A stretch of DNA of 64,000 nt from Brevibacillus borstelensis (GTDB lineage: Bacteria > Bacillota > Bacilli > Brevibacillales > Brevibacillaceae). A program made the position numbers and the translations under genes. Positions 33,745 to 41,778 of this stretch are shown piece by piece (within the stretch, counting starts at the first letter, position 1; the number at the start of each line of letters is the position of its first letter). The stretch covers positions 62,001 through 126,000 of the forward strand of contig NZ_RHHO01000038.1 of NCBI RefSeq assembly GCF_003710865.1. The letters run 5' to 3'. The notes under the pieces were generated by a model. That model made no database searches. It was not told where the DNA came from and saw only the letters and a list, made by a program, of their open reading frames with translations.

Positions 33745-35127
33745 GTGGACAGCATGTCAGTACGTATCGGAAGAGACTCCCTGGGAGAGGTGAGAATCCC
33801 TGCAGATGCCCTGTACGGCCCGCAGACACAGCGTGCAGTCGAAAATTTTCCTGTCAGCGGACTCAGGCTGCCGCGGGCTTTTATCCGTGCGCAGGGACTG
33901 ATCAAGGCTTCCGCGGCTCATGCCAATATGACCTGCGGCCAGCTAGATGAACGGAAGGCCAGGGCCATCATCCAGGCGGCAGAGGAAGTGATCGAGGGAA
34001 AGTGGGACGGCCAGTTCGTCGTCGACGCTTTTCAGGCGGGGGCGGGAACCTCGCAAAACATGAACGCCAACGAAGTGATTGCCAACCGCGCGACCCAGCT
34101 TTTGGGCGGACAAATCGATCAGATGCTTGTGCACCCGAACGATGACGTCAATATGGCCCAATCTACCAATGACACGATACATGTCGCGATCAACATCGCC
34201 GGTGCAGAGCTGGTCCAGCACGAGCTCTTGCCTGCGTTGGACCGTACGGTAAAAGTGCTGTGGGCAAAGTCCGAGCAGTTTATGGGGATCATCAAGGCCG
34301 GGCGCACACATTTGCAGGATGCCGTCCCGATTCGCATGGGACAGGAATTTTCCGGCTACGCGCAAAGCTTTGCAAATGCACGTGAACGCATCCGGCAGAC
34401 GGCTGAGCGGCTGTATGAGATCGGACTCGGCGGAAACGCTGTCGGCACCGGGATCAATGCCCACCCGCAGTATGCCGAGCTCGCCATCGAGGAAATTGCC
34501 AGACGAACCGGCCTGCCTTTTGCCCAGCCGCGCAACCGCTTTGCCTTTATGCAAAATACGGCTGCCGCTCTGGAGGTTCATTCTGCGTTAAAGGAGCTGG
34601 CCGTGCACGTCATCAAGGTGACCAGCGACCTGCGTCTGCTGAGCTCCGGTCCCCGCACCGGCCTGGCTGAGGTTCAATTGCCCGCGGTGCAGCCCGGCTC
34701 GTCGATCATGCCGGGCAAAGTCAACCCGGTGATGCTGGAGATGTCGTACATGGTGGCGGCACAAGTCATCGGCAATGACGCCACGATGACGGTGGCGGGA
34801 TGCGGAAGCCAGCTGGAGATCAACGTCATGATGCCGGTGATCGGCTACAACCTGCTGCAATCCATCACGATCCTGAGCAATATGCTGGATGTGCTGCGGG
34901 AAAAATGTCTGGAAGGGCTGGAAGCAAACGAAGTCCAATGCGCCAAGTGGATGGAAGCGAGTCTTTCTCTGGTGACGGCGCTCAACCCGCTGATCGGTTA
35001 CGACAAGGCAGCTGCTCTGGCCAAGCAAGCTTTTTCGGAAAACAAGACACTTGTGCAGGTCATCCGGGAAGCAGGGCTCTGGTCGCCGGACATTGAGGAG
35101 GCGCTGCGGCCGGAAAAAATGGTTTGA
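33745..35127 (+). CDS. Fumarase/aspartase-family lyase (class II fumarate hydratase or aspartate ammonia-lyase)
   Basis: A 460-residue homotetrameric lyase that interconverts fumarate with malate or aspartate. The superfamily signature GSSIMPGKVNP lies near residue 318; the substrate-site segments TSQNMNANEVIANRA, HPNDDVNMAQSTNDT and GRTHLQDAVPIRMGQEFSGYA are present. The NDT triad leans to fumarase, but PVMLEMSYMVAAQVIGNDATM after the signature differs from classical FumC and approaches aspartases. GTG 33745 is well placed behind AAAGGAGGG. The enzyme would feed on the dicarboxylates imported elsewhere in this window. Confidence 0.85.
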   Translation: MDSMSVRIGRDSLGEVRIPADALYGPQTQRAVENFPVSGLRLPRAFIRAQGLIKASAAHANMTCGQLDERKARAIIQAAEEVIEGKWDGQFVVDAFQAGAGTSQNMNANEVIANRATQLLGGQIDQMLVHPNDDVNMAQSTNDTIHVAINIAGAELVQHELLPALDRTVKVLWAKSEQFMGIIKAGRTHLQDAVPIRMGQEFSGYAQSFANARERIRQTAERLYEIGLGGNAVGTGINAHPQYAELAIEEIARRTGLPFAQPRNRFAFMQNTAAALEVHSALKELAVHVIKVTSDLRLLSSGPRTGLAEVQLPAVQPGSSIMPGKVNPVMLEMSYMVAAQVIGNDATMTVAGCGSQLEINVMMPVIGYNLLQSITILSNMLDVLREKCLEGLEANEVQCAKWMEASLSLVTALNPLIGYDKAAALAKQAFSENKTLVQVIREAGLWSPDIEEALRPEKMV

Positions 35128-35173
35128 TATTTTTTTTTCGTTTTCAAACATGCTCCATCAGCCTAGCGGGCGA

Positions 35174-35210
35174 ATATCCTGACAGGGAAAAAGCGAAGGA
35201 GTCAGGATAT
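35174..35210 (+). promoter_or_regulatory. Hairpin presenting the ribosome site of the ferritin-like gene
   Basis: ATATCCTGAC (35174-35183) pairs perfectly with GTCAGGATAT (35201-35210), directly before the ATG at 35211. The Shine-Dalgarno GAAGGAG sits at the loop/3'-stem border, so folding could modulate translation. Confidence 0.6.
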
Positions 35211-35699
35211 ATGAACGGATATTGGTGGGGACCGTATGGCTATGCCACTTATGCGCCGATTTGGCCTGTGGCGATGGACCGCCATGATGATCGGGCAGCT
35301 GTTGTGTTGCGGATGATTCAGGAAGGCATCTCAGGTGAGCGCAGCGACGAGCTTTTTTACGACTACCTGATCACTGTTGCGCCGACCCAGCAGGAGAAGG
35401 ACGTCATCACCGGCATTCGCGATGACGAGCGGAAGCATCGGAGGCTTTTCCGGCAGCTGTATACCCAATTGGCAGGGCAGCGTCCCGGGATGAGCGAAGA
35501 GGGAGAGACGTTTCAGAGACCTGCCAGCTATCTGGAGGGAATTGAACAAGCGTTGCTGGGCGAATTAAAGGCTTTTGAAAAATATCGCACCATCTACCGG
35601 TATATACCGCAGCAGTACCGGGACACGATTTTTGAAATCATGACGGATGAGTTAAAACATGCCAGCTACTACAACTGGCTGTATGCCAAAAACAAGTGA
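35211..35699 (+). CDS. Ferritin-like (rubrerythrin-type) protein
   Basis: A 162-residue protein with a Tyr/Trp/Gly-rich start (MNGYWWGPYGYATYAPIW) and a four-helix ferritin-like domain. Diiron-type motifs are DDERKHRRLF (~residue 70) and DELKHASYYNWL near the end, with further helical glutamates (GIEQALLGELKAFEKYRTIY). ATG 35211 is preferred over a longer in-frame start because only it has a ribosome site. The aromatic N-terminus recalls spore- or surface-associated Bacillus ferritin-like proteins; the function is unknown. Confidence 0.75.
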   Translation: MNGYWWGPYGYATYAPIWPVAMDRHDDRAAVVLRMIQEGISGERSDELFYDYLITVAPTQQEKDVITGIRDDERKHRRLFRQLYTQLAGQRPGMSEEGETFQRPASYLEGIEQALLGELKAFEKYRTIYRYIPQQYRDTIFEIMTDELKHASYYNWLYAKNK

Positions 35700-35893
35700 T
35701 GGCGTGTCTGAGGCGGCCAGCCGAGGAGGAGCCTTCGCAACAGGGGAGCACATACGGTTTGACCACGGCCATGCAACGACGAAACGGGCTGGTGGGAGAG
35801 CCGCAACGGAAGAAAGTCGGAGCTGGCGGTATCGTGCGATAGTGCTACAGTCATAGCCGTCTGAAGCCAGAACATGGCTTTAGGCGGTTTTTT
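35700..35893 (+). other. GC-rich gap with possible structured RNA, ending in a terminator
   Basis: No gene is seen. The stretch has several complementary segments (GCCAGC near 35716 with GCTGGC near 35822; AGCAC near 35748 with GTGCT near 35841; ATCG/CGAT near 35835) before a strong terminator, a layout that could be a small RNA or an upstream regulatory leader. It does not match any riboswitch consensus I know. Confidence 0.4.
35856..35893 (+). terminator. Rho-independent terminator
   Basis: GCCGTCTGAAGCCA pairs with TGGCTTTAGGCGGT (G-U and one mismatch), followed by six T. Confidence 0.85.
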
Positions 35894-35920
35894 GCTGGAA
35901 ACAGGAGGAGTGTACAAATC

Positions 35921-35961
35921 TTTGCGTAAAATTTACATAACATTTAGACAAGTTCTATAGA
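35921..35961 (+). promoter_or_regulatory. Promoter with possible PhoP box for the secreted nuclease
   Basis: Hexamers TTTGCG, TTTACA, TTTAGA and TCTATA begin at 35921, 35932, 35943 and 35954, exactly 11 bp apart, as in Bacillus PhoP boxes (TTHACA-N5 repeats). TTTACA and TATAGA (18-bp spacer) would serve as -35/-10. Confidence 0.5.
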
Positions 35962-36005
35962 ATCAGGATAAGAACCGCAAAAACAATCAAGGAGGGAAGT
36001 ACACG

Positions 36006-39000
36006 ATGAATCCGTTGATGAGGAAGGGAAAACGGAGCTGGCGTCACCTGGTGCTGGCCGCAGTGCTCATGATTGCGACAGTGCTGCCGTTCGGACTTGC
36101 GCCAAAAGCCGAGGCCGCTGTCGCCGGGCACGTAGTGATCAGCGAGATTTACGGCGCTGGCGGGAACAGCGGGGCAACTTACCAGCACGATTACGTCGAG
36201 CTGTACAATCCGAGCGGACAAGCCGTTTCGCTGAACAACTGGTCCGTTCAGTACGCCGCTGCAGACAGGGAAAATTGGCTCGTAACGCCGTTGTCGGGCA
36301 GTATTTCCGCCCACAGCTACTACCTCGTCCGGCTGGCGAGCGGCGGAGCCAATGGAAGTGCCCTCCCCAGCGCTGATGCGACCGGCGGCACGAACATTTC
36401 CGCCACGCGAGGAAAAGTAGCGCTGGTCAGTCATGCGACAGCGCTTTCCGGCAATCCCGTGACTGATCTGGCCGTGATCGATTTTGTCGGCTACGGAACG
36501 GCAAATGCGCACGAGGGAGAAAGCCCGGCCCCCGCTCCTTCGGCTGCGAAAAGCATTGTCCGGAAAAGCAGCGAGTCCGGATTCGTGCCCGGGAAAGGCA
36601 GCGCCTGGGATACGGATCATAACGGCGCTGACTTTCTCGCCTGGGAGCCGCAGCCGCAGAACAGCCAGAGCTCCCCGGAAGAGCCGGGAGAAGGCGGCGG
36701 AGAGCCGGGAGGAGAGGTGCCGGAGGTCAAGCCGATCAGCGAGGTGCGGACGTCGTCTTCGGGAACGCTTGCATCCGTCCAGGGCATTGTCACTGCCGCT
36801 TTCGAAGCTGGCGGCAAGACGAACGTCTTTCTGCAGGACGAGACGGCGGGCATGCTGGTGCGTGCGGCGGGTCTCGGCAATATCGTTCGGATCGGCGATG
36901 AAGTCCGGGCAACCGGGAAAGTGAATGATTACTACGGGCTGCCGCAGATCGAGCCGGCCAGCACAAGCGATGTCGTGATCGTACAGGAGAACGCGGGCGT
37001 CCCCGAGCCGCAGGAGGTCATCTCGACAGACTTTAGCGCTGCAGCCGGGGAACAGTTCGAGGCCGAGCTGGTCACAATCAAAAATGTGACCGCAGGCGCA
37101 AGGGACAGCAAAGGGAATGTCACTTTGACCGATCCGCATGGGGCCTTCATTGCCAAGCCGTACGATGCTGCTCTGCTCAAGCCGGGGGCGTTTTACGAAC
37201 GCTTGACCGGGGTCGTCACCTACGATTTTAACGAGTATAAGCTGGTCCCCCGCTTGGCCGAAGACGTGATCGGCGATGGTGGAAGCCAGCCGGACGCCCT
37301 GCGCATCCGCGACATTCAGGGCAAAGGGCACCGTTCTCCGTATGAGGGAGCAAACGTGTCCCGCGTGGAGGGCATAGTGACAGCAGTGGTAAACGGCAAT
37401 TCGGGAACGGTCGGGTTCTACATGCAGGACCCTGAGCCGGACAACGACCCTCGCACTTCGGAAGGCATCTATGTCTACGAACCGGGTGCAAATGTCCGGG
37501 CGGGCGACAGAGTAGAGGTCAGCGGAGCGGTCAAGGAATACGTCAGCAAGAGCCGGGAAGCGACCGACCTGACGCTGACGGAAATCGACGCCGCTTCCGT
37601 AGCAGTCAAGGAGAGGGGCTTGCCGCTCCCTGCTCCGGTCGTTCTGGGCGAGGGCGATTATCCATACCCGAAAACGGTGATCGACAATGACAGCTTCTCC
37701 CTTTTTGATCCCGAAGAAGACGGCATCGACTTCTGGGAAAGCCTGGAGGGAATGCTCGTTCGGGTCGATCAGCCGCGCGTCGTAGGGGCGACCAAGACCT
37801 TTGCCAATCCGCCGAGTGTGGAATTCGTCATTCTCTCTGACAAGGCGAATCCCGATAAAGAACGCACTCCTGCCGGAGGTATCCCGATTGCGGCAGACAA
37901 TTACAATCCCGAGCGAATTACCATTGCCGACAAGTTCGTTGCGGGAGCTCCCGAGGTCAAGGTGGGGGATGCGTTCGCCGGGCCGATCGTCGGGGTGATC
38001 GACTACAGCTTTGCCAACTTCAAGCTGTACAACACGGAGCCCCTGCCTGCCGTCGTAGATAGCGGCTACGAGCGGGAGGTGACCACGCTCGAGCCTGCCG
38101 AAGACCGCTTGAGCATCGCGACCTACAATATCGAGAACTTCTCCGCCCGGGACAATGCCGACAAGATAAACGGTATCGCAGAATCTATCGTTCACAATCT
38201 GAAGCAGCCTGACATCGTGGGCGTAGTGGAGATGCAGGACAACAACGGACCCCCAGACAACGGCGTGACAGACGCCAGCCAGTCGGGCCAGGCGCTGATC
38301 GACGCCATCGTGCGGGCAGGGGGAGCAGCATACCGCTACGTCGATATTGCCCCGGAGAATAAAAAGGACGGCGGACAACCGGGCGGCAATATTCGCGTCG
38401 GCTTCCTCTACAATCCAGACCGTGTCAGTCTGGCGGACCGTCCGGCAGGTGATGCGGTGACAGACGTACAGGTCGAAGCCGAACAGGGGACAGCCCGCCT
38501 TTCCCACAATCCTGGACGCATCGACCCGCTCAACCCGGCATTTTACGATAGCCGTAAGCCGCTCGCTGCCGAGTTTATTTTTGACGGCAAGCCGGTGTTT
38601 GTCATTGCCAACCACTTTAACTCAAAGGGCGGAGACGATGCACTGTTTGGCGTGAAGCAGCCGCCTGTTCTGGTGAGCGAACAGCAGCGCGTCGAGATCG
38701 CCAAGGTCGTCAATGGCTTTGTCAAGGAGATTTACGAGGCTGATCCTGAGGCAAACGTAGTCGTGCTGGGAGATTTCAACGATTTTCAATTCTCCCGTCC
38801 GCTGCAGGTGCTCGAAGGAGACGAACTGACCAACATGATAACCACGCTGCCTTTGAGCGAGCAGTACACGTATAACTATCAAGGCAATGCTCAGGTACTG
38901 GACCACATTCTCGTAAGCAATCACCTTGCCGAGAAAGCAGAGATCGACATCATTCACATCAATGCCGACTTTACGAAAGAGGACGGGCGGGTGAGCGATC

Positions 39001-40424
39001 ATGATCCGGTGCTGGTGCAAATCGAGCTGCCGGGCTCTGACACGAACCCCGGAGATGTCACGCTGGAGAAGCAGAAGGCGTTGAACAGGCAAGCGGCAAG
39101 GGAAATTCTCTCGGCTGCAGATGAGGAGAGCGTCCTCAGCCAGGCAGATCTTGCTGGAAAGAGCCTGCAAAAGCTGATCGGAGCTTCGAGCATAAAGGCA
39201 GTAGACAAATGGGCAGCTATCGAGGATACGATCCAGACCGTACTGAAGGCAGTCGTCGAGCAAACAAAAAGAGGGATCGTCGACGAGAGCACGCTGTCGG
39301 CACTCACAGCGGACTTCCTGCAACGGGCTTTTGAGCCTGCCATTCGCTCAGGAGCCCTGACAGACGATGAAGCTGGCCAACAGGCGCTTGGGGCCTTGCA
39401 GGCTCTCCTGGAGACAGTCGTTCTGTCCATTGACGAGGATGAACGGACTGACGACCTGCTGGAGCAGCTGCAATCTGTTGCCGATACTTTGCTTGCAAAG
39501 GCCGGCGTCATTGCTGTGGAGCGGGGCGAGGAGCTGGATGCCGGGGACGAACAGGTGAAGCTTGTTCTCTTGGTACTGGAAGCCCTCGATAAGGCGTTCG
39601 ATGACAGGGACGAAAAAGTCGGATTCGAGCCATCCTTGTCCATACAGGTGCTGAAAGCGGATGAGGAAAAAGACCAATCCGAAGCTGCGGTCACGCTCGG
39701 CAAAGAGGTGACGGAGCGATTGGCCGAGATCGAAGCGACCGCCCGTCTGGAGGACGCCAGCGGAGCATGGGTGCTGCTGTCAAAAGACGCGATCGACAGC
39801 TTCGAGGGCGAGCGTCTGGGCATTACAGTAGAGCCGTCTGATTCTCCCGAGGCCCCTGCAGCTTTCAAGGCGGCAAGCGAAGTATATACGTGGGAGCTTA
39901 AGGTAAACGGAGAGCCAGTCAAAAGCCTTGACGAAGGCGCCGCCATGCTGGGAATTCCCGTGAAAACGGAAGTCTCGCGGAATGTGAAGGTGTTTCTGTA
40001 TGAGAATGAAAAATGGAAACCACTCACAGACAAAAAAGGCAATCCGGCAAGAGTAACCCTGACCCATGATGTCGCCGTATTTACGACGGAAAAGGCGGGA
40101 CCTCTGGTGCTGGGAGAGGAGCAAAAAGAGCAGGAAAAGCCGCCGGTGGTGCGGGCCCTGATCGTCAAGGATCGCAACTACAAGCTGAAGCCCGGCGAGG
40201 AAGCACAGCTCCAGGTCACAGCCAATCTGGGCAATGGCGGGAAACACGATGTGACCAGAGACGCCCAGATCGAGTATGTATCGGATCATCCCGAGCTCGT
40301 CGCCGTCAGCGACGAAGGATTGATCCAGGTCTCGGATTCGGCCAAGGACAAGGACAAGGCCGTGATCACGATTACCTACGGGGGCAAGTCAGTCGATGTC
40401 CAGGTCAGTGTGAAAAAGAAATAG
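36006..40424 (+). CDS. Large secreted nuclease/phosphodiesterase with LTD and endonuclease-exonuclease-phosphatase domains
   Basis: A 1472-residue exported protein. Order: signal peptide (residues 1-37, ending AEA); lamin-tail-type domain (~40-190, VVISEIYGAGGNSGATYQHDYVELYN split by family-typical spacing); Pro/Gly/Glu linker (~220-240); two OB-fold-like segments (~245-345 and ~430-520); an endonuclease/exonuclease/phosphatase domain (~702-1003) with SIATYNIENFS, the catalytic GDFND (~920) and the terminal SDHDPV (~996); a long helical region (~1015-1290); and a C-terminal Ig-like segment (~1375-1472, LKPGEEAQLQVTA). It probably degrades extracellular DNA or organic phosphate. AT-rich promoter with 11-bp repeats suggests phosphate control. 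AAGGAGGGAAG precedes the ATG. Confidence 0.88.
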   Translation: MNPLMRKGKRSWRHLVLAAVLMIATVLPFGLAPKAEAAVAGHVVISEIYGAGGNSGATYQHDYVELYNPSGQAVSLNNWSVQYAAADRENWLVTPLSGSISAHSYYLVRLASGGANGSALPSADATGGTNISATRGKVALVSHATALSGNPVTDLAVIDFVGYGTANAHEGESPAPAPSAAKSIVRKSSESGFVPGKGSAWDTDHNGADFLAWEPQPQNSQSSPEEPGEGGGEPGGEVPEVKPISEVRTSSSGTLASVQGIVTAAFEAGGKTNVFLQDETAGMLVRAAGLGNIVRIGDEVRATGKVNDYYGLPQIEPASTSDVVIVQENAGVPEPQEVISTDFSAAAGEQFEAELVTIKNVTAGARDSKGNVTLTDPHGAFIAKPYDAALLKPGAFYERLTGVVTYDFNEYKLVPRLAEDVIGDGGSQPDALRIRDIQGKGHRSPYEGANVSRVEGIVTAVVNGNSGTVGFYMQDPEPDNDPRTSEGIYVYEPGANVRAGDRVEVSGAVKEYVSKSREATDLTLTEIDAASVAVKERGLPLPAPVVLGEGDYPYPKTVIDNDSFSLFDPEEDGIDFWESLEGMLVRVDQPRVVGATKTFANPPSVEFVILSDKANPDKERTPAGGIPIAADNYNPERITIADKFVAGAPEVKVGDAFAGPIVGVIDYSFANFKLYNTEPLPAVVDSGYEREVTTLEPAEDRLSIATYNIENFSARDNADKINGIAESIVHNLKQPDIVGVVEMQDNNGPPDNGVTDASQSGQALIDAIVRAGGAAYRYVDIAPENKKDGGQPGGNIRVGFLYNPDRVSLADRPAGDAVTDVQVEAEQGTARLSHNPGRIDPLNPAFYDSRKPLAAEFIFDGKPVFVIANHFNSKGGDDALFGVKQPPVLVSEQQRVEIAKVVNGFVKEIYEADPEANVVVLGDFNDFQFSRPLQVLEGDELTNMITTLPLSEQYTYNYQGNAQVLDHILVSNHLAEKAEIDIIHINADFTKEDGRVSDHDPVLVQIELPGSDTNPGDVTLEKQKALNRQAAREILSAADEESVLSQADLAGKSLQKLIGASSIKAVDKWAAIEDTIQTVLKAVVEQTKRGIVDESTLSALTADFLQRAFEPAIRSGALTDDEAGQQALGALQALLETVVLSIDEDERTDDLLEQLQSVADTLLAKAGVIAVERGEELDAGDEQVKLVLLVLEALDKAFDDRDEKVGFEPSLSIQVLKADEEKDQSEAAVTLGKEVTERLAEIEATARLEDASGAWVLLSKDAIDSFEGERLGITVEPSDSPEAPAAFKAASEVYTWELKVNGEPVKSLDEGAAMLGIPVKTEVSRNVKVFLYENEKWKPLTDKKGNPARVTLTHDVAVFTTEKAGPLVLGEEQKEQEKPPVVRALIVKDRNYKLKPGEEAQLQVTANLGNGGKHDVTRDAQIEYVSDHPELVAVSDEGLIQVSDSAKDKDKAVITITYGGKSVDVQVSVKKK

Positions 40425-40439
40425 AGTGGGAAACGCAGA

Positions 40440-40481
40440 GGGTGTCCCAACGTCTCGCGCAGACGGAGGGGGACCCTTTTT
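40440..40481 (+). terminator. Rho-independent terminator of the nuclease gene
   Basis: GGGTGTCCC…CGTCT and AGACG…GGGGGACCC form a two-part stem, followed by TTTTT. Confidence 0.75.
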
Positions 40482-40609
40482 GCTGTCAAAGAAGGCACAA
40501 TGAACGACTACCCCAAACGCAAGACAATTTGGACAATTTTTGCGGAGTGTGATAGAAATGGGAGAGAAACGATTATACTGGAACATGGGAAAATGGAGGC
40601 GGAAACCAA

Positions 40610-41446
40610 GTGACGGATCATCACAATGAATCACACACCGAAACGGTTACACAAGTCATCGGCGCCATGCAAAATCAAATGGATGATTCCTCCACGACTC
40701 TGAACAAGCTGGCGAAAATCGCGATGTACAGCCCCTTCCATTTCGACCGCATGTTCAGATCGGTCACCGGCGTCCCGCCCCGTCAGTTTTTGGCTGCCCT
40801 CCGGATTGACCGGGCCAAGGAATACCTTGCGACGAGCGATTTGCCCATTACGGAAATCGGACAGCGGGTGGGGTACAGCAGCTTTGGCACGTTTTCCACC
40901 CGTTTTGCCAAGCTGGTCGGCATCTCGCCGCAAAAATTCCGCCAGCATATGGACGTCTGCAAGGAGCGTGTACGAAAGCACTACGAGAACGAAAGAGAAG
41001 CCGTTTGTCCGCCATCGCCTTCGGTCGGAATCAGCGGCAGTGTATGGGCCCCTGACAGCTTTGACGGCTTGATCTGTATCGGGCTTTTCGCCAAGCCCAT
41101 TCCCATGGGTACGCCAAAAGCCTGCACGATGGTGTTTCAATCCGGCTCCTTTTGGCTGCCACCGGTTGCCGATGGGACCTACTACCTGCTGGCGGCGGCG
41201 TTCACTTGGGATGAACCGCTGATGGAGTATTTCCTTCCCCGCAACAATCTGCGCGGAAAAGCGGCGGGAGCCATTCGCGTGAAAGAAGGGCAGTTCTTTG
41301 GCGACACCCGGATTTTCCTGCGGCCGCCAAAGGCGTATGACCCACCCGTTCTCGTCTCTTTGCCCCTTTTGATCACGCGATTTTTGGACGAGGCCGAGCG
41401 TCTGCCAGACGACGGAAACAGACAAGAGGCCATCGGTGCAATCTGA
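40610..41446 (+). CDS. AraC-family transcriptional regulator
   Basis: A 278-residue protein with the DNA-binding AraC double HTH at the N-terminus (residues ~15-115: TLNKLAKIAMYSPFHFDRMFRSVTG, then ITEIGQRVGYSSFGTFSTRFAKLVG). The C-terminal ~150 residues form a separate domain of unknown ligand, a reversed order compared with AraC itself and similar to Rob-like proteins. GTG 40610 follows GGAGGCGG. It stands alone between a terminator and the palindromic element; the target is unknown. Confidence 0.88.
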   Translation: MTDHHNESHTETVTQVIGAMQNQMDDSSTTLNKLAKIAMYSPFHFDRMFRSVTGVPPRQFLAALRIDRAKEYLATSDLPITEIGQRVGYSSFGTFSTRFAKLVGISPQKFRQHMDVCKERVRKHYENEREAVCPPSPSVGISGSVWAPDSFDGLICIGLFAKPIPMGTPKACTMVFQSGSFWLPPVADGTYYLLAAAFTWDEPLMEYFLPRNNLRGKAAGAIRVKEGQFFGDTRIFLRPPKAYDPPVLVSLPLLITRFLDEAERLPDDGNRQEAIGAI

Positions 41447-41482
41447 CTAGAGGACTTTAAATAAGCCCGTGAAAGACCTGCA

Positions 41483-41745
41483 GTTGTAGAGATGAAACGA
41501 AAGAGAAATAAGCAAAGGTCTTTGGGACACCTACCCAGGCGGAATGGAAAAAGCGGAACACGCACTTAGCGTCCAACCTCTGAGACACCCCCAGAAATCG
41601 CTGCTTTTGGACGCGTTCCGCTTTTGGAGTGGAGCCGGCCAGTCCACTCCCCCGGCAAGTGTCCCACTGTACCCTGAGCGTTTTCTCTTTCGTTTCATCT
41701 CCTCCCCGAAAGCCCGATCCAAGCGCTTTTTCTTCAAAGCCCGGC
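41483..41745. repeat. Palindromic intergenic element, copy B
   Basis: Second copy of the element at 26775-27045. The outer arms are a perfect 19-bp inverted repeat at 41490-41508 and 41682-41700 (AGATGAAACGAAAGAGAAA and complement). They differ from copy A yet remain fully paired. Inside are GGGACAC/GTGTCCC (41524-41530 and 41659-41665), AAAAGCGGAAC/GTTCCGCTTTT and GCGTCCAA/TTGGACGC (41569-41576 and 41607-41614). It fills the gap between the convergent AraC and TIM-barrel genes. Confidence 0.85.
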
Positions 41746-41778
41746 TAAAGCAAATTTCTTTAAACCCGACTGAGAAGC

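Noticed and set aside
35700..35893. Cobalamin, M-box, glycine or c-di-GMP riboswitch
   Set aside because: I compared the conserved blocks as remembered and none matches in order; it is left as an unassigned structured stretch.
35955..38615. A long open frame on the minus strand opposite the secreted nuclease gene
   Set aside because: It is a GC-rich shadow: no ribosome site, no domain pattern, and the plus-strand frame has a signal peptide and clear catalytic motifs.
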